Shown: one piece after another, positions 16,266 through 23,440 of the stretch
How the letters are laid out: every line of letters starts with the position of its first letter
How positions within the stretch are numbered: the first letter of the stretch is position 1
DNA from: Acrasis kona
Lineage: Eukaryota; Heterolobosea; Eutetramitea; Acrasida; Acrasidae
Length of the DNA stretch: 23,440 nt
Assembly: GCA_026419775.2 (NCBI GenBank)
Contig: JAOPGA020001215.1
Span: forward strand, 1 to 23,440
Direction of reading: 5' to 3'
Notes under the pieces: generated by a model
The model's input: only the letters and a program-made list of their open reading frames with translations
Databases searched by the model: none
What the model was told of the DNA's origin: nothing
Position numbers and translations under genes: made by a program

Positions 16266-17972
16266 TTACTTTAAATGTTGCCTCTTCTTCTCTGTTTTTG
16301 TCTGCCTGTGTGCTGCTTTTATCCTGCTGTGTAAAATATCTTCACTTGCATAACCTTTGACAGATTCGCATGCCTTCAAGTATTTCTCAATGGCAGCAAC
16401 ATTCTTTTCTGGTTGGCTCCATTGTATCTCTGCCAACTCAAAATTCGCGAGTGCAGCCCATTGATTCTGTGTTGTGTTCTCAGATGCATCCAAAACATCA
16501 AACAATTTATCTTTATAGTCAGAAGCGGCTACTTTCCCTAAACGACGTTCAAAGACTGCTTCAAAGAACATCTTTGACAACTGGACATCACTGTTTGTCA
16601 CTTCACAACGATTAAGCAAGTCCAACAAGGGAGAAAAATACTTTTCGGCTTCGTGATTCATGTCATTCAAACGATCTCTGGCGTATAACAATTCAAGATA
16701 AGAAGTAATCAAACAAACAGTTCTTTCTTCGGGGTCAGAAATCTTTTTCAATGTTTCATTCTTTGCAGTGACAAATCTTTCGAGAGGCATGTTTTTTTTT
16801 GTTAAATTATAATACTTTTCTAGAGATGACAACAACTCGTCACGCTGTTTAATTTTATTATCACATGAATAAATCATGGCAAGTACAAGAGCACTCAACG
16901 ACCGTCCAGGAAATTCCGCGGTCTCTCCATTAAGCAAAACTTTTTCAAGTAACAACGACGCCTGCTCATAATCTTTATTCAAAAAGTAACATTGAGCTAA
17001 TTCAGAGGCAATAAACTTTGGCACACAATCCAACTTTTCTGACGCACTCTTCAAAGCAATTTCCATATCCGAGATGGCACCGGAAATGTCACCCTTCTTT
17101 CTTTGGACTTGAGCATGAAAAGATAAAAATGCACTACTTTGGGGATATCTAGGCATGTATTGTGATAATAAAGTTTCGTATTTTTTGACCTTGTTAAATC
17201 TTGGCTTCAATCCTCCACCAATGAGCAGATAATGTGCTCCCAATCCGAAGCATGCAACGTATCCGAGGCGTCCCTGAGACGAAACGCTCTCGTTGGCCAA
17301 CTTCAAACCCAACTCTCTATCGCCTCCGAAACCCAACATGCTTAGCAGCCATTGAAGAGCCGGTGGAACTAAACTTAAATTATATTGGAATAAACCATAA
17401 CCAATCTTGATGCAGTCAACAATGTCGGCATGTAGATTTTGTGTTTTTGTTTGCTCGTATAACGCCTCGAATGCTTTGACCCCGACTCTAATGTTGTAGA
17501 CGGCTTTAACGTAAGATGCGACGAAAAATTGCATGGCACCTCTTATGACATATAGCTCCGCGCTGATTAAATGGTTTACCGCTCTATATTGCTTGATTAG
17601 CTCAGAGTTGGATAGATTGGCCACTTTTTGTACACTTTCTGGCTCAAATGGCGGTGGAATGTACCCCATTGGTGGCTCAGATTCAGCGATTAGGTTTAGT
17701 TTGTTGTTGTTCTTGGCGAACTCCAGCACATTCTCATCTGAAGCTTCTATATTGGCGACAAGTTGCTCTGCTTCAGTTACAAGGTTTAGGATATTTTCAA
17801 CTTGTGCTGCATCACTGCCTACGCTTAAAATGATGATTTTTTGGATGTGCGAGTGGATTTCTTGAGCTGCGCATAGCGGGTTTTTTTTCTTGTGTGGTTT
17901 TACTAATAATATAGCCTCATCAACTCTGTTATTACATGTTAGCCATGTTGCATGCTCTGCTTGACGAAACAT
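16266..17972 (-). CDS. TTC39/IML2 family TPR protein
   Basis: 568-residue intronless protein. The N-terminus (MFRQAEHATWLTCNNRVDEAILLVKPHKKKNPLCAAQ) and the block SAELYVIRGAMQFFVASYVKAVYNIRVG are typical of the TTC39/Iml2 family. So are GYGLFQYNLSLVPPALQWLLSMLGFGGDRELGL (about 195-225) and ACFGLGAHYLLIGG. The C-terminal half holds degenerate TPR-like helical pairs (e.g. FLSFHAQVQRKKGDISGAISDMEIAL, CYFLNKDYEQASLLLEKVL). In yeast Iml2 is associated with lipid droplets and inclusion-body clearance; animal TTC39 proteins are linked to lipid metabolism. The length fits the family. The basic end (KTEKKRQHLK) has no ER-retention signal. Confidence 0.9.
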   Translation of the reverse strand: MFRQAEHATWLTCNNRVDEAILLVKPHKKKNPLCAAQEIHSHIQKIIILSVGSDAAQVENILNLVTEAEQLVANIEASDENVLEFAKNNNKLNLIAESEPPMGYIPPPFEPESVQKVANLSNSELIKQYRAVNHLISAELYVIRGAMQFFVASYVKAVYNIRVGVKAFEALYEQTKTQNLHADIVDCIKIGYGLFQYNLSLVPPALQWLLSMLGFGGDRELGLKLANESVSSQGRLGYVACFGLGAHYLLIGGGLKPRFNKVKKYETLLSQYMPRYPQSSAFLSFHAQVQRKKGDISGAISDMEIALKSASEKLDCVPKFIASELAQCYFLNKDYEQASLLLEKVLLNGETAEFPGRSLSALVLAMIYSCDNKIKQRDELLSSLEKYYNLTKKNMPLERFVTAKNETLKKISDPEERTVCLITSYLELLYARDRLNDMNHEAEKYFSPLLDLLNRCEVTNSDVQLSKMFFEAVFERRLGKVAASDYKDKLFDVLDASENTTQNQWAALANFELAEIQWSQPEKNVAAIEKYLKACESVKGYASEDILHSRIKAAHRQTKTEKKRQHLK

Positions 17973-18241
17973 CAGTTTTATATTTTTGTATTTGCGGTCT
18001 TTTACAATGAGATAATTTATTGATGTCTAAAAATAGACAATAAGCTTCTATGACGGACAGGTGCGGAGGGTTTTATTACAACAATCTATGATTCAACTGC
18101 CTGAGCTGATCCTATGGTAATGCCCCATGGTAGTAAAATATTCTAATTATGAATAATTTCCTCTTCATTGATTCTATATATTTGATGGACCATATATTAC
18201 ATTTAAATATTGTAGTTGACAATTAATATATTAGAAACATA
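17973..18241. other. Intergenic stretch between TTC39 and the tRNA
   Basis: It is AT-rich and contains the TTC39 leader on the minus strand and the tRNA 5' flank. No gene is seen. Confidence 0.4.
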
Positions 18242-18326
18242 GCCCGTCTAGCTCAGATTCTTGAGTATTCGGTAGAGCGCAAGACTCTTAATCTTGTGGT
18301 CGAGGGTTCGAGCCCCTCGGTGGGCG
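18242..18326 (+). tRNA. tRNA-Lys (anticodon CTT) with enlarged D-loop
   Basis: The acceptor stem is GCCCGTC (18242-18248) with GGTGGGC (18319-18325), discriminator G at 18326. The D-stem is GCTC (18251-18254) with GAGC (18275-18278). The anticodon stem is CAAGA/TCTTG with loop CTCTTAA, anticodon CTT at 18287-18289 and no anticodon-loop intron. The T-arm is GAGGG-TTCGAGC-CCCTC. The B box GGTTCGAGCCC is intact and a TTTT terminator follows at about 18331. The D-loop is 20 nt (18255-18274), about 12 nt longer than in a normal eukaryotic tRNA-Lys. The extra bases split the A box. Confidence 0.93.
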
Positions 18327-18816
18327 TCAATTTTCCCATACAGGGATTTTAAATGTGAAGGACTTTTTCATACTTATTTTTCGACGCATTGATGCCTGAA
18401 TATGCATTGCTGGTGGCAGATGGTTACTGCTTGATACTCCAATGACCATATGTCATTATTGGCAGCAGCAACTGATGTGCCAAAATCTCCTACGCATGAG
18501 TGAGTTGTAATAATATCAACAGAACCAATACTTTGTGTCTTATCCAATAAAGTTGCATGAAAAATCCTTTCCAAAGTGCACAGTTTCAGTATGAGGTGAG
18601 GTTCCCAAATCTCTCAATTAGACCCCATCCTGCAATTTGGAACATGGTAAGTTGCTCAATCAGAATGGTGAAAGTTCATTAAGTATTTGGGATAGTATCG
18701 ACATGCCCAATTGGACTCGTGCTATCCTCGTATAAGTTCGCTTCCTTATACGGTTGGCTTACTGGTTCGGCTCCTAGTTAGTTCAACTTGATTTTCTTTG
18801 TAATGTCCCTATCAAA
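18327..18816. other. Stretch between tRNA and KBL
   Basis: It holds the pol III terminator, the minus-strand relic described separately, and a perfect 8-bp hairpin at 18729-18752 (CGTATAAG, 8-nt loop, CTTATACG). The last 60 bp are the KBL upstream region. Confidence 0.4.
18374..18675 (-). pseudogene. Possible relic of a trypsin-like (S1) serine protease
   Basis: Two minus-strand frames, offset by one or more bases, look like successive parts of an S1 protease. The first (18675-18586) reads EQLTMFQIAGWGLIERFGNL with the GWG motif and ends TSY-stop. The second (about 18612-18374) reads ILKLCTLERIF, then HSCVGDFGTSV where active proteases have C-x-GDSGGPL, then NNDIWSLEYQAVTICHQQC where they have W-x-L-xGv-S-xG-xxC. 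The catalytic Ser is replaced by Phe and the frame is broken, so the product would be inactive. The N-terminal half with the His and Asp of the triad is not found. The resemblance is by eye and could be chance. Confidence 0.3.
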
Positions 18817-20133
18817 ATGATCAGAAACTCCCTTCTCATTCCCACGATTAACAGGCTACTAACAAGGCAGTTTCACAATGCTCCAATCACTCTTGGAAGT
18901 AATAAATTACAGCATGTTGTAGAGCAGCAACTACAGGAGATTCGTGAAGCAGGAACATACAAGCACGAGAGGATAATTACTACTCAACAAAAATCAATCA
19001 TAAAAGTCAAAGAGAGTGATCAGGGTGTCATTAACTTCTGTGCAAATAATTACTTAGGCCTATCAAATAGACAGGAACTTATTGATGCTGCCAAAAAGAC
19101 ACTAGACACACACGGGTTTGGATTAAGCAGTGTGAGGTTCATTTGTGGCACGCAAGACATTCACAAGGAGCTTGAGAAAAATTTAGCACAATTCCACCAA
19201 ACGCAAGATACAATTTTGTTCCCAAGTTGCTTCGACGCTAACGCGGGTATTTTTGAAACAATTCTCACTGCAGAGGATGCAGTCATTAGTGACTCACTCA
19301 ACCATGCCAGCATCATTGATGGTATTCGCTTGTGCAAGGCAAAGAGACTACGTTATAATCATTTGGACATGAATGATCTAGAGTCAAAGTTAAAGGAAGC
19401 CAAAGATTCAAGAATACGTCTTATTGCCACCGATGGAGTTTTCAGCATGGATGGAGACATTGCACCTTTGGATAAGATTGTTGAGCTAGCAGAAAAGTAT
19501 GATGCAAACATTTTTGTTGATGACTGTCATGCCACTGGTTTCATTGGTGCTACTGGAAGAGGCACACCGGAGTACTTTAATGTAACTGATAAAATTGACA
19601 TTGTAAATTCTACACTTGGGAAGGCTTTGGGTGGTGCCACTGGAGGGTAAGAGATACACTTTCATCATCATTTAACACTCACATCCAGTTACACTACCGG
19701 TCACCAATGGGTTGTTGATTTACTGCGCCAGCGCGCTCGTCCATACTTATTCAGCAATAGCGTAGCACCAAGTGTAGTTGGAGCGTCCTTACAAGCATTA
19801 AAACTAATTGAACATGACACGTCATTGAGAGATACTTTAATGAGGAACACAACAATGTTTAGAAAGGGAATGAAACAGGCAGGATTTACAATTAGTGGCC
19901 ACGATGACTGTCCTATTGCGCCCGTTATGATCGGAGATGCAAGAATAGCTGCAACGTTTGCCGACGAAATGTTAAAGATGGGAATTTATGTGATTAGCTT
20001 TTCTTATCCTGTGGTTCCAAAGGGTCAGGCGCGCATAAGGGTTCAATTGTCTGCAGCACATACGCAAGAGCAAGTGCAAAAAACAATTGATGCATTTATT
20101 AAAGTTGGGAAGCAGACGAACTTGTTAAAATAA
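18817..20133 (+). CDS. Glycine C-acetyltransferase (2-amino-3-ketobutyrate CoA ligase), mitochondrial, two exons
   Basis: Exons 18817-19646 and 19689-20133 (42-nt intron, donor GTAAGA) give 424 residues. The first 25 or so residues (MIRNSLLIPTINRLLTRQFHN) are basic, Ser/Thr/Leu-rich and free of acid, as in a mitochondrial presequence. Class II PLP aminotransferase features follow: VINFCANNYLGLSNRQEL, GFGLSSVRFICGTQDIHKELE, DSLNHASIIDGIRLC, DGVFSMDGDIAPLDKI, DDCHATGFIGATGRG, and TLGKALGGATGGYTTG, where Lys269 binds PLP. The glycine-region splice falls inside GGATGG|Y. The enzyme converts 2-amino-3-ketobutyrate and CoA to glycine and acetyl-CoA, the second step of threonine breakdown. The threonine dehydrogenase partner is not in the window. 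ALAS and SPT are alternatives, but the blocks fit KBL best. Confidence 0.95.
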
Positions 20134-20165
20134 AATCATGAATTTATGTTTTATTGTTGTGGTAC

Positions 20166-21055
20166 TTATGCGGAGAGGTCTAGTTCAGGTTGGGCGACGG
20201 GTCCAGGATTAATTCCGTACTTGAGGTAGAATCCATCTCTGACTTGCTTTTGGTTGATGGTATCTTTGATGTTGGCAGTGTTGTAAATGTCCTTAGTATG
20301 TCTCCAGACGTTTGGATATTCCTTTAGAGAACGGGCGGCTTTAATAACTCCAACAGCAACTAAATGCGTTAAACATTATGATTGTAGAATAACTTACGTA
20401 GTTCGTATCTGACAAGAATGGTGAATAAGCGAACGTCGGCGGCGGTTAAGTGGTCTCCAAAAATGTACTTCTGGTCCTTTAGTCTTGAATCTAATTCTTC
20501 AAGGTAGGCAAGTAGAGGAGCCAAAGCAGCCTTTGCGTCTTCCTCACTCTTGTTCATGGCCGCGAAATAGTTAAGCTTTCCACCCAAAGTTGCAATAAAT
20601 GCTTTGATGTCTTGCTCTTTGTCCTTGGGGAACAATGTATAGGTTTGGTTTTTTCCAATCTGATCGCAAATACCCATCAACACAACGGTGGTGTTGGAGG
20701 CCAATGATTTGGTTGTGGCATCGTACACAAGAGGAACAGAGGATGCTCCTGTGTAGTGTGAACCAGCTGCAGAGTAAACTTCGTGGAGATTCTTCTTGTT
20801 TAAAACACGGTCTGGGTATGTCTCATCAAAGCTCCAACCCTCGTCTCCCTGGATTGGGGAAGTCACAACAACATTGAGTTGTGGAACATTTTTGAGTTCT
20901 TTTGCGATCCAAACTGATTGTGCGAAGGGGCATGGTACCGACACGTATAAATATAACTCGTGAGAATCATCAAGTTTGTCAGGGAGTTGAGTTGGATTTG
21001 TGGCAGATCCTCCATTAACCCATTTGTCGTCAATAATACATCCCTTGGCAGCCAT
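20166..21055 (-). CDS. Xi-class GST / glutathionyl-hydroquinone reductase (ECM4-like), two exons
   Basis: Exons 21055-20398 and 20359-20166 (38-nt intron, donor GTAAGT) give 283 residues. The start MAAKGCIIDDKWVNGG is followed by a thioredoxin-fold segment with the nucleophile in VPCPFAQSVWIAKEL (Cys42; the usual motif is CPWA). YPDRVLNKKNLHEVY and SVPLVYDATTKSLASNTT come next, the last at the glutathione-binding S-N/S position. The C-terminal domain includes KYIFGDHLTAADVRLFTILVRYEL. Exon 2 adds KEYPNVWRHTKDIYNTANIKDTINQKQVRDGFYLKYGINP, the signature end of Xi GSTs, which reduce glutathionyl-hydroquinones. It is somewhat shorter than the usual 310-330 residues. The stop is 32 bp from the KBL stop, with a TTTTATT (AATAAA on this strand) between. 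Confidence 0.9.
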
Positions 21056-21252
21056 TTCTAGTTGTTGTTTTTTTTATTAATTATACTTGTACCTTCGCGT
21101 TGTATCGCTTTAATGCGCACAATCGGGAAAACGGAGTGGGATTCAAAATCGGAGTTGTAATATGACTGTTGAACTTTGGCAGGTGTGGAATAAACATAAT
21201 AAAATAATTTAGGATTTATTTATACATCAAGTGGGTTTCTGCCACCTTTCTT

Positions 21253-21723
21253 CTACCACCTTCTCATACGAGGGCTTGCTGTTTGGAATTCTGTGAACAA
21301 ATCACATATTTTTCTTATCACTAGTACCTCGACTGCTTCTATCCCTTCATGTGGAACTATGCCGCCTTTTATTTGTTGCTCTATCAATGAAACATAGCTT
21401 GTGTCTACCTCTATGTTTACTTTGAAACTTGAGTTCTTTTTCAAGAACAAATTGTATATCGAGTACGCAATGTCTTTTTTGTTATCTTCGTTGTAGAACC
21501 GTTGTATTTGATCGAAAAGGTTCATGCACTGATCTTTTTTGTTTAAAGTGCAGAATAGCCTAAAGCTACCCTGAACATGTTTCTCACACAAAATTTTTTC
21601 CACTGTTTTTAGCTCATCGTCTGAGTTTTGCGGAGGCTCCTCGGTTAAAAGTCCTTGAAGGCTTTGTTCTCTGGCGTTGCCAGTCCATCCAACGAATGAT
21701 GATAGTGTAGATAGTATTGTCAT
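21253..21723 (-). CDS. Small RGS-domain protein
   Basis: 156-residue single-exon protein. Residues about 40-150 are nearly all one RGS-type helical domain. TVEKILCEKHVQGSFRLFCTL resembles the opening Lxx..GxxxFxxF helix. LFDQIQRFYNEDNKKDIAYSIYNLFLKKNSSFKVNI fits the central YxxFIxxxSxxxVNI part. The last helices run VEVLVIRKICDLFTEFQTASP. The short leader (LSSFVGWTGNAREQ) has no membrane segment or lipid signal, so location is open. It would act as a GTPase activator for G-alpha if the contact residues are kept, which cannot be judged by eye. It is the third RGS-like frame in this window. Confidence 0.6.
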   Translation of the reverse strand: MTILSTLSSFVGWTGNAREQSLQGLLTEEPPQNSDDELKTVEKILCEKHVQGSFRLFCTLNKKDQCMNLFDQIQRFYNEDNKKDIAYSIYNLFLKKNSSFKVNIEVDTSYVSLIEQQIKGGIVPHEGIEAVEVLVIRKICDLFTEFQTASPRMRRW

Positions 21724-22319
21724 CTTTTTTTATTTTGTGTTGCAAGGCTTTTTAAAACGTATTTATATCTTACACACATAAGCAACGGCTAAAATATTGC
21801 GCTTTTTTTGGAAAGTGATCGTGCGACTTCCTACTTCATATGTAATCCGTTGTGCCAATAGTTTCTAATTACAATAGATCTTTTTAAGGGGTTATTCACA
21901 TACCAGTTACAGTCAAAACAGAGTAGATCCATGTTGAAAATATTTATTCATAACCTAAAAAAGTTAGGTCTATGAGGTGCACAATCTTAGTGCGAGTCTA
22001 AGTAAAAAATTACAACTTCTTTGGTTATAAAAAATCGAAAATGCTATTGAGATTGCTCAAGATCATATCTTCAACCTTGCAGAAACTCAAAGGCAATTAT
22101 CAATTTTGGTGAACGATATCGAATCTCCATGGTATTTTCATACTACGATATATAAATGTCTTACCTAGTTCTCAGTGAGGATTCACCCGGATAAACGAAT
22201 TATGAGAAGTTTTAGTGTTGCTTGATTCATTTACACTGGAACTAATTGGATCAAACCTTCATTGACTAATTAGACATGAGCTATCTTGACCATAGAGGTA
22301 TTTATTAGCCTATAATTTG
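21724..22319. other. Gene-free AT-rich stretch next to an LTR
   Basis: About 600 bp. No frame of note, no repeat and no RNA gene is recognised. It starts with the RGS gene leader and ends at the putative LTR boundary. Confidence 0.4.
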
Positions 22320-22568
22320 TGTTGTGCAAATGGTATAGATCAAATATTGAAGATATATCATGATGATATGTGTAATAAATAGTCGTATAGACAAGTGTAG
22401 GTAACAAGTGTTTACACGATCAATTCTAATAGATGTTTATTATGAACATTCAAGCATCCTTTTTATACCGCTGTGGAACTTCCCTACGAAGTTCCATATG
22501 AACTTCGATACTAGTACGAACATCTCCTTACTGGCTAGTTCCCTTGTAATGGATGTTACATTACAACA
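22320..22568 (-). mobile_element. Putative 3' LTR of a Ty3/gypsy-like retrotransposon
   Basis: In the minus orientation a purine tract GTGGGGAG directly precedes TGTTGTAATGTAACATCC, and 249 bp later the segment ends GCACAACA, giving TGTTG...CAACA ends. Inside are CGGTATAAAAAGGATGC as a TATA box and AATAAACATC as a possible polyadenylation signal. Upstream of the TATA are three GAAGTTC/GAACTTC elements, two forming a near-palindrome around CATATG. The purine tract and the integrase frame upstream (at 23012 and higher) agree in orientation. The matching 5' LTR would lie beyond the right edge, so identity of two copies cannot be tested here. Confidence 0.7.
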
Positions 22569-23011
22569 CTCCCCACGATGCGAGCGACAAGATAACTGTT
22601 TTCATCACTCGCTAATCTAAATCCAAACCTAATCAGACACCGCGCTCTGCTAGGACGAAGACTCTGATGCATATCACCAAAGAGCAACTCCGTATTCCAC
22701 TATAAAATAAAATATTGAATTTCCTTCTTCAATAAAACCTAAACACTCATTGTAATAGGACGTAGGAGTGAATGCAAAACACAATCACCAACCTCGTAAC
22801 CTGACATCAAGAATCAGGACGCTGGGAAAACCACATTCTCGGTTAAAAACCCACGTAAGTCATCTTACTGACTCAGCCACCACTCGGCCTACTGCTAACC
22901 TTGTAGCCAAAATAATATAGATCTATAGATTGGCTATTCAAGCCTGTGCACAAAATAAATAATAATAACCGGTTCACTAACAATATGCGCATAACAATAA
23001 CATTGCCAAAT
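22569..23011 (-). mobile_element. 3' untranslated internal region of the retrotransposon
   Basis: About 440 bp between the end of the polyprotein frame and the LTR. No further frame (such as an envelope-like gene) is visible. It ends at the purine tract. Confidence 0.5.
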
Positions 23012-23440
23012 TCAATTCAACTTGGTCTTTTTTCGAGCCGTGCTTCCCCATTCTGCTTCAGCTATAACTTTTCGTTTTCTTTCACGATTAACCCTACCAA
23101 CGACAACAGAAGTTGACACGTTGTTTGGTTGAACATTGTCTGGTACGAATGTTTTGTCTCTTTGATTATCAATACCGACTTCACTGACTTCTTCCTCTTC
23201 ATCGTCAACAAGATCAGCATAAACTGGTCTGTTTAATAACTTTTGACCTTCGGCTAAAACTGCTTTCTTCAAAAAATTTGCTGGAACTTTGAATCCTTTC
23301 TCGTAATCACTTTTGATTATGTATTCACCATTGATAGGTGTTCTACTTACAACCTCGTACGGACCTTCGTACAGAAATTCACCTTTTTTCTTTGTAGGAT
23401 TACGTAACATTACGATATCACCTGGCTTGTAAATGCTTGT
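23012..23440 (-). CDS. Retrotransposon polyprotein, integrase C-terminal end (truncated by window edge)
   Basis: The minus frame enters from the right edge and stops at 23012, 142 codons. Its beginning, YKPGDIVMLRNPTKKKGEFLYEGPYEVVS, then EYIIKSDYEKGFKVPANFLKKAV, is the C-terminal SH3-like DNA-binding module of Ty3/gypsy integrases. The usual pattern is GDxVxLR...K..P.YeGPYxVv...y.l.d..g....v....lK. A hydrophilic tail of about 90 residues follows, acidic (DDEEEEVSE) and then basic (RERKRK, ARKKTKLN), the latter a possible nuclear signal. The catalytic integrase core, reverse transcriptase and protease would be to the right. No frame damage is seen in this portion. Confidence 0.8.
   Translation of the reverse strand, partial: TSIYKPGDIVMLRNPTKKKGEFLYEGPYEVVSRTPINGEYIIKSDYEKGFKVPANFLKKAVLAEGQKLLNRPVYADLVDDEEEEVSEVGIDNQRDKTFVPDNVQPNNVSTSVVVGRVNRERKRKVIAEAEWGSTARKKTKLN

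Noticed and set aside
18753-18785. Possible second tRNA (GGTTCGGCTCC resembles a B box)
   Set aside because: The T-stem does not pair and no acceptor or anticodon arm can be built.

Overview
The window reads as nuclear DNA of a free-living eukaryotic microbe. It is AT-rich and gene-dense. Most of its introns are tiny (34-42 nt), with GTA/GTG donors and CTAAC/CTAAT-like branch motifs 10-20 nt before the acceptor AG. It carries orthologues of core eukaryotic genes: eIF3g, EI24/EPG-3, VPS25, SOSS-B, TTC39/IML2 and mitochondrial KBL. A PAS-RGS receptor, two further RGS-like proteins and a kinase-RING fusion make a heterolobosean amoeba (Naegleria or Acrasis type) my best guess. That placement is inference from gene content, not from a marker gene. 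Three N characters and two apparent single-base frameshifts indicate draft sequence.

Layout. Positions 1-1176 (minus) hold the N-terminal part of a DHX37/Dhr1-like helicase, divergent from eIF3g (1261-2040, plus). A GST (2902-2063, minus) converges on eIF3g. A tentative small three-exon gene (3418-2954, minus) is divergent from a DUF3268-type zinc-finger protein of probable phage or bacterial ancestry (3481-4092, plus). An RGS-like protein follows (4398-5009, plus), then EI24 (5115-6255, plus), VPS25 (6903-6279, minus) and SOSS-B (6941-7442, plus). Two small unknown genes lie at 7877-8185 (plus) and 8788-8287 (minus, frame-broken). A large two-TM PAS-RGS receptor occupies 9621-11852.

Next is an inverted-repeat-flanked block (about 12076-13232) around an unknown minus-strand gene, and then a kinase-RING gene (13294-15701). 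The start of this gene is the most striking item in the window. Eight consecutive exons appear to be exactly one codon each (TGT GGA GAT AAA GGA TAT TGG CAA). They are separated by introns, four of which are near-identical 48-nt copies in a 51-nt tandem array. If spliced as drawn, they add CGDKGYWQ in front of CNEC.

The right part has a small unknown ORF (15861-16100), TTC39/IML2 (17972-16266, minus), a tRNA-Lys(CTT) with an enlarged 20-nt D-loop (18242-18326), and a probable relic of an S1 serine protease. KBL (18817-20133, plus) converges on a Xi-class GST/glutathionyl-hydroquinone reductase (21055-20166, minus). A third RGS protein follows (21723-21253, minus). The window ends in the 3' end of a minus-strand Ty3/gypsy-like retrotransposon: a putative LTR at 22320-22568 and the integrase tail from 23012 to the edge.

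Genes are packed as divergent pairs with 37-84 bp between start codons and convergent pairs with 22-32 bp between stops, so promoters and 3' ends must often be shared.
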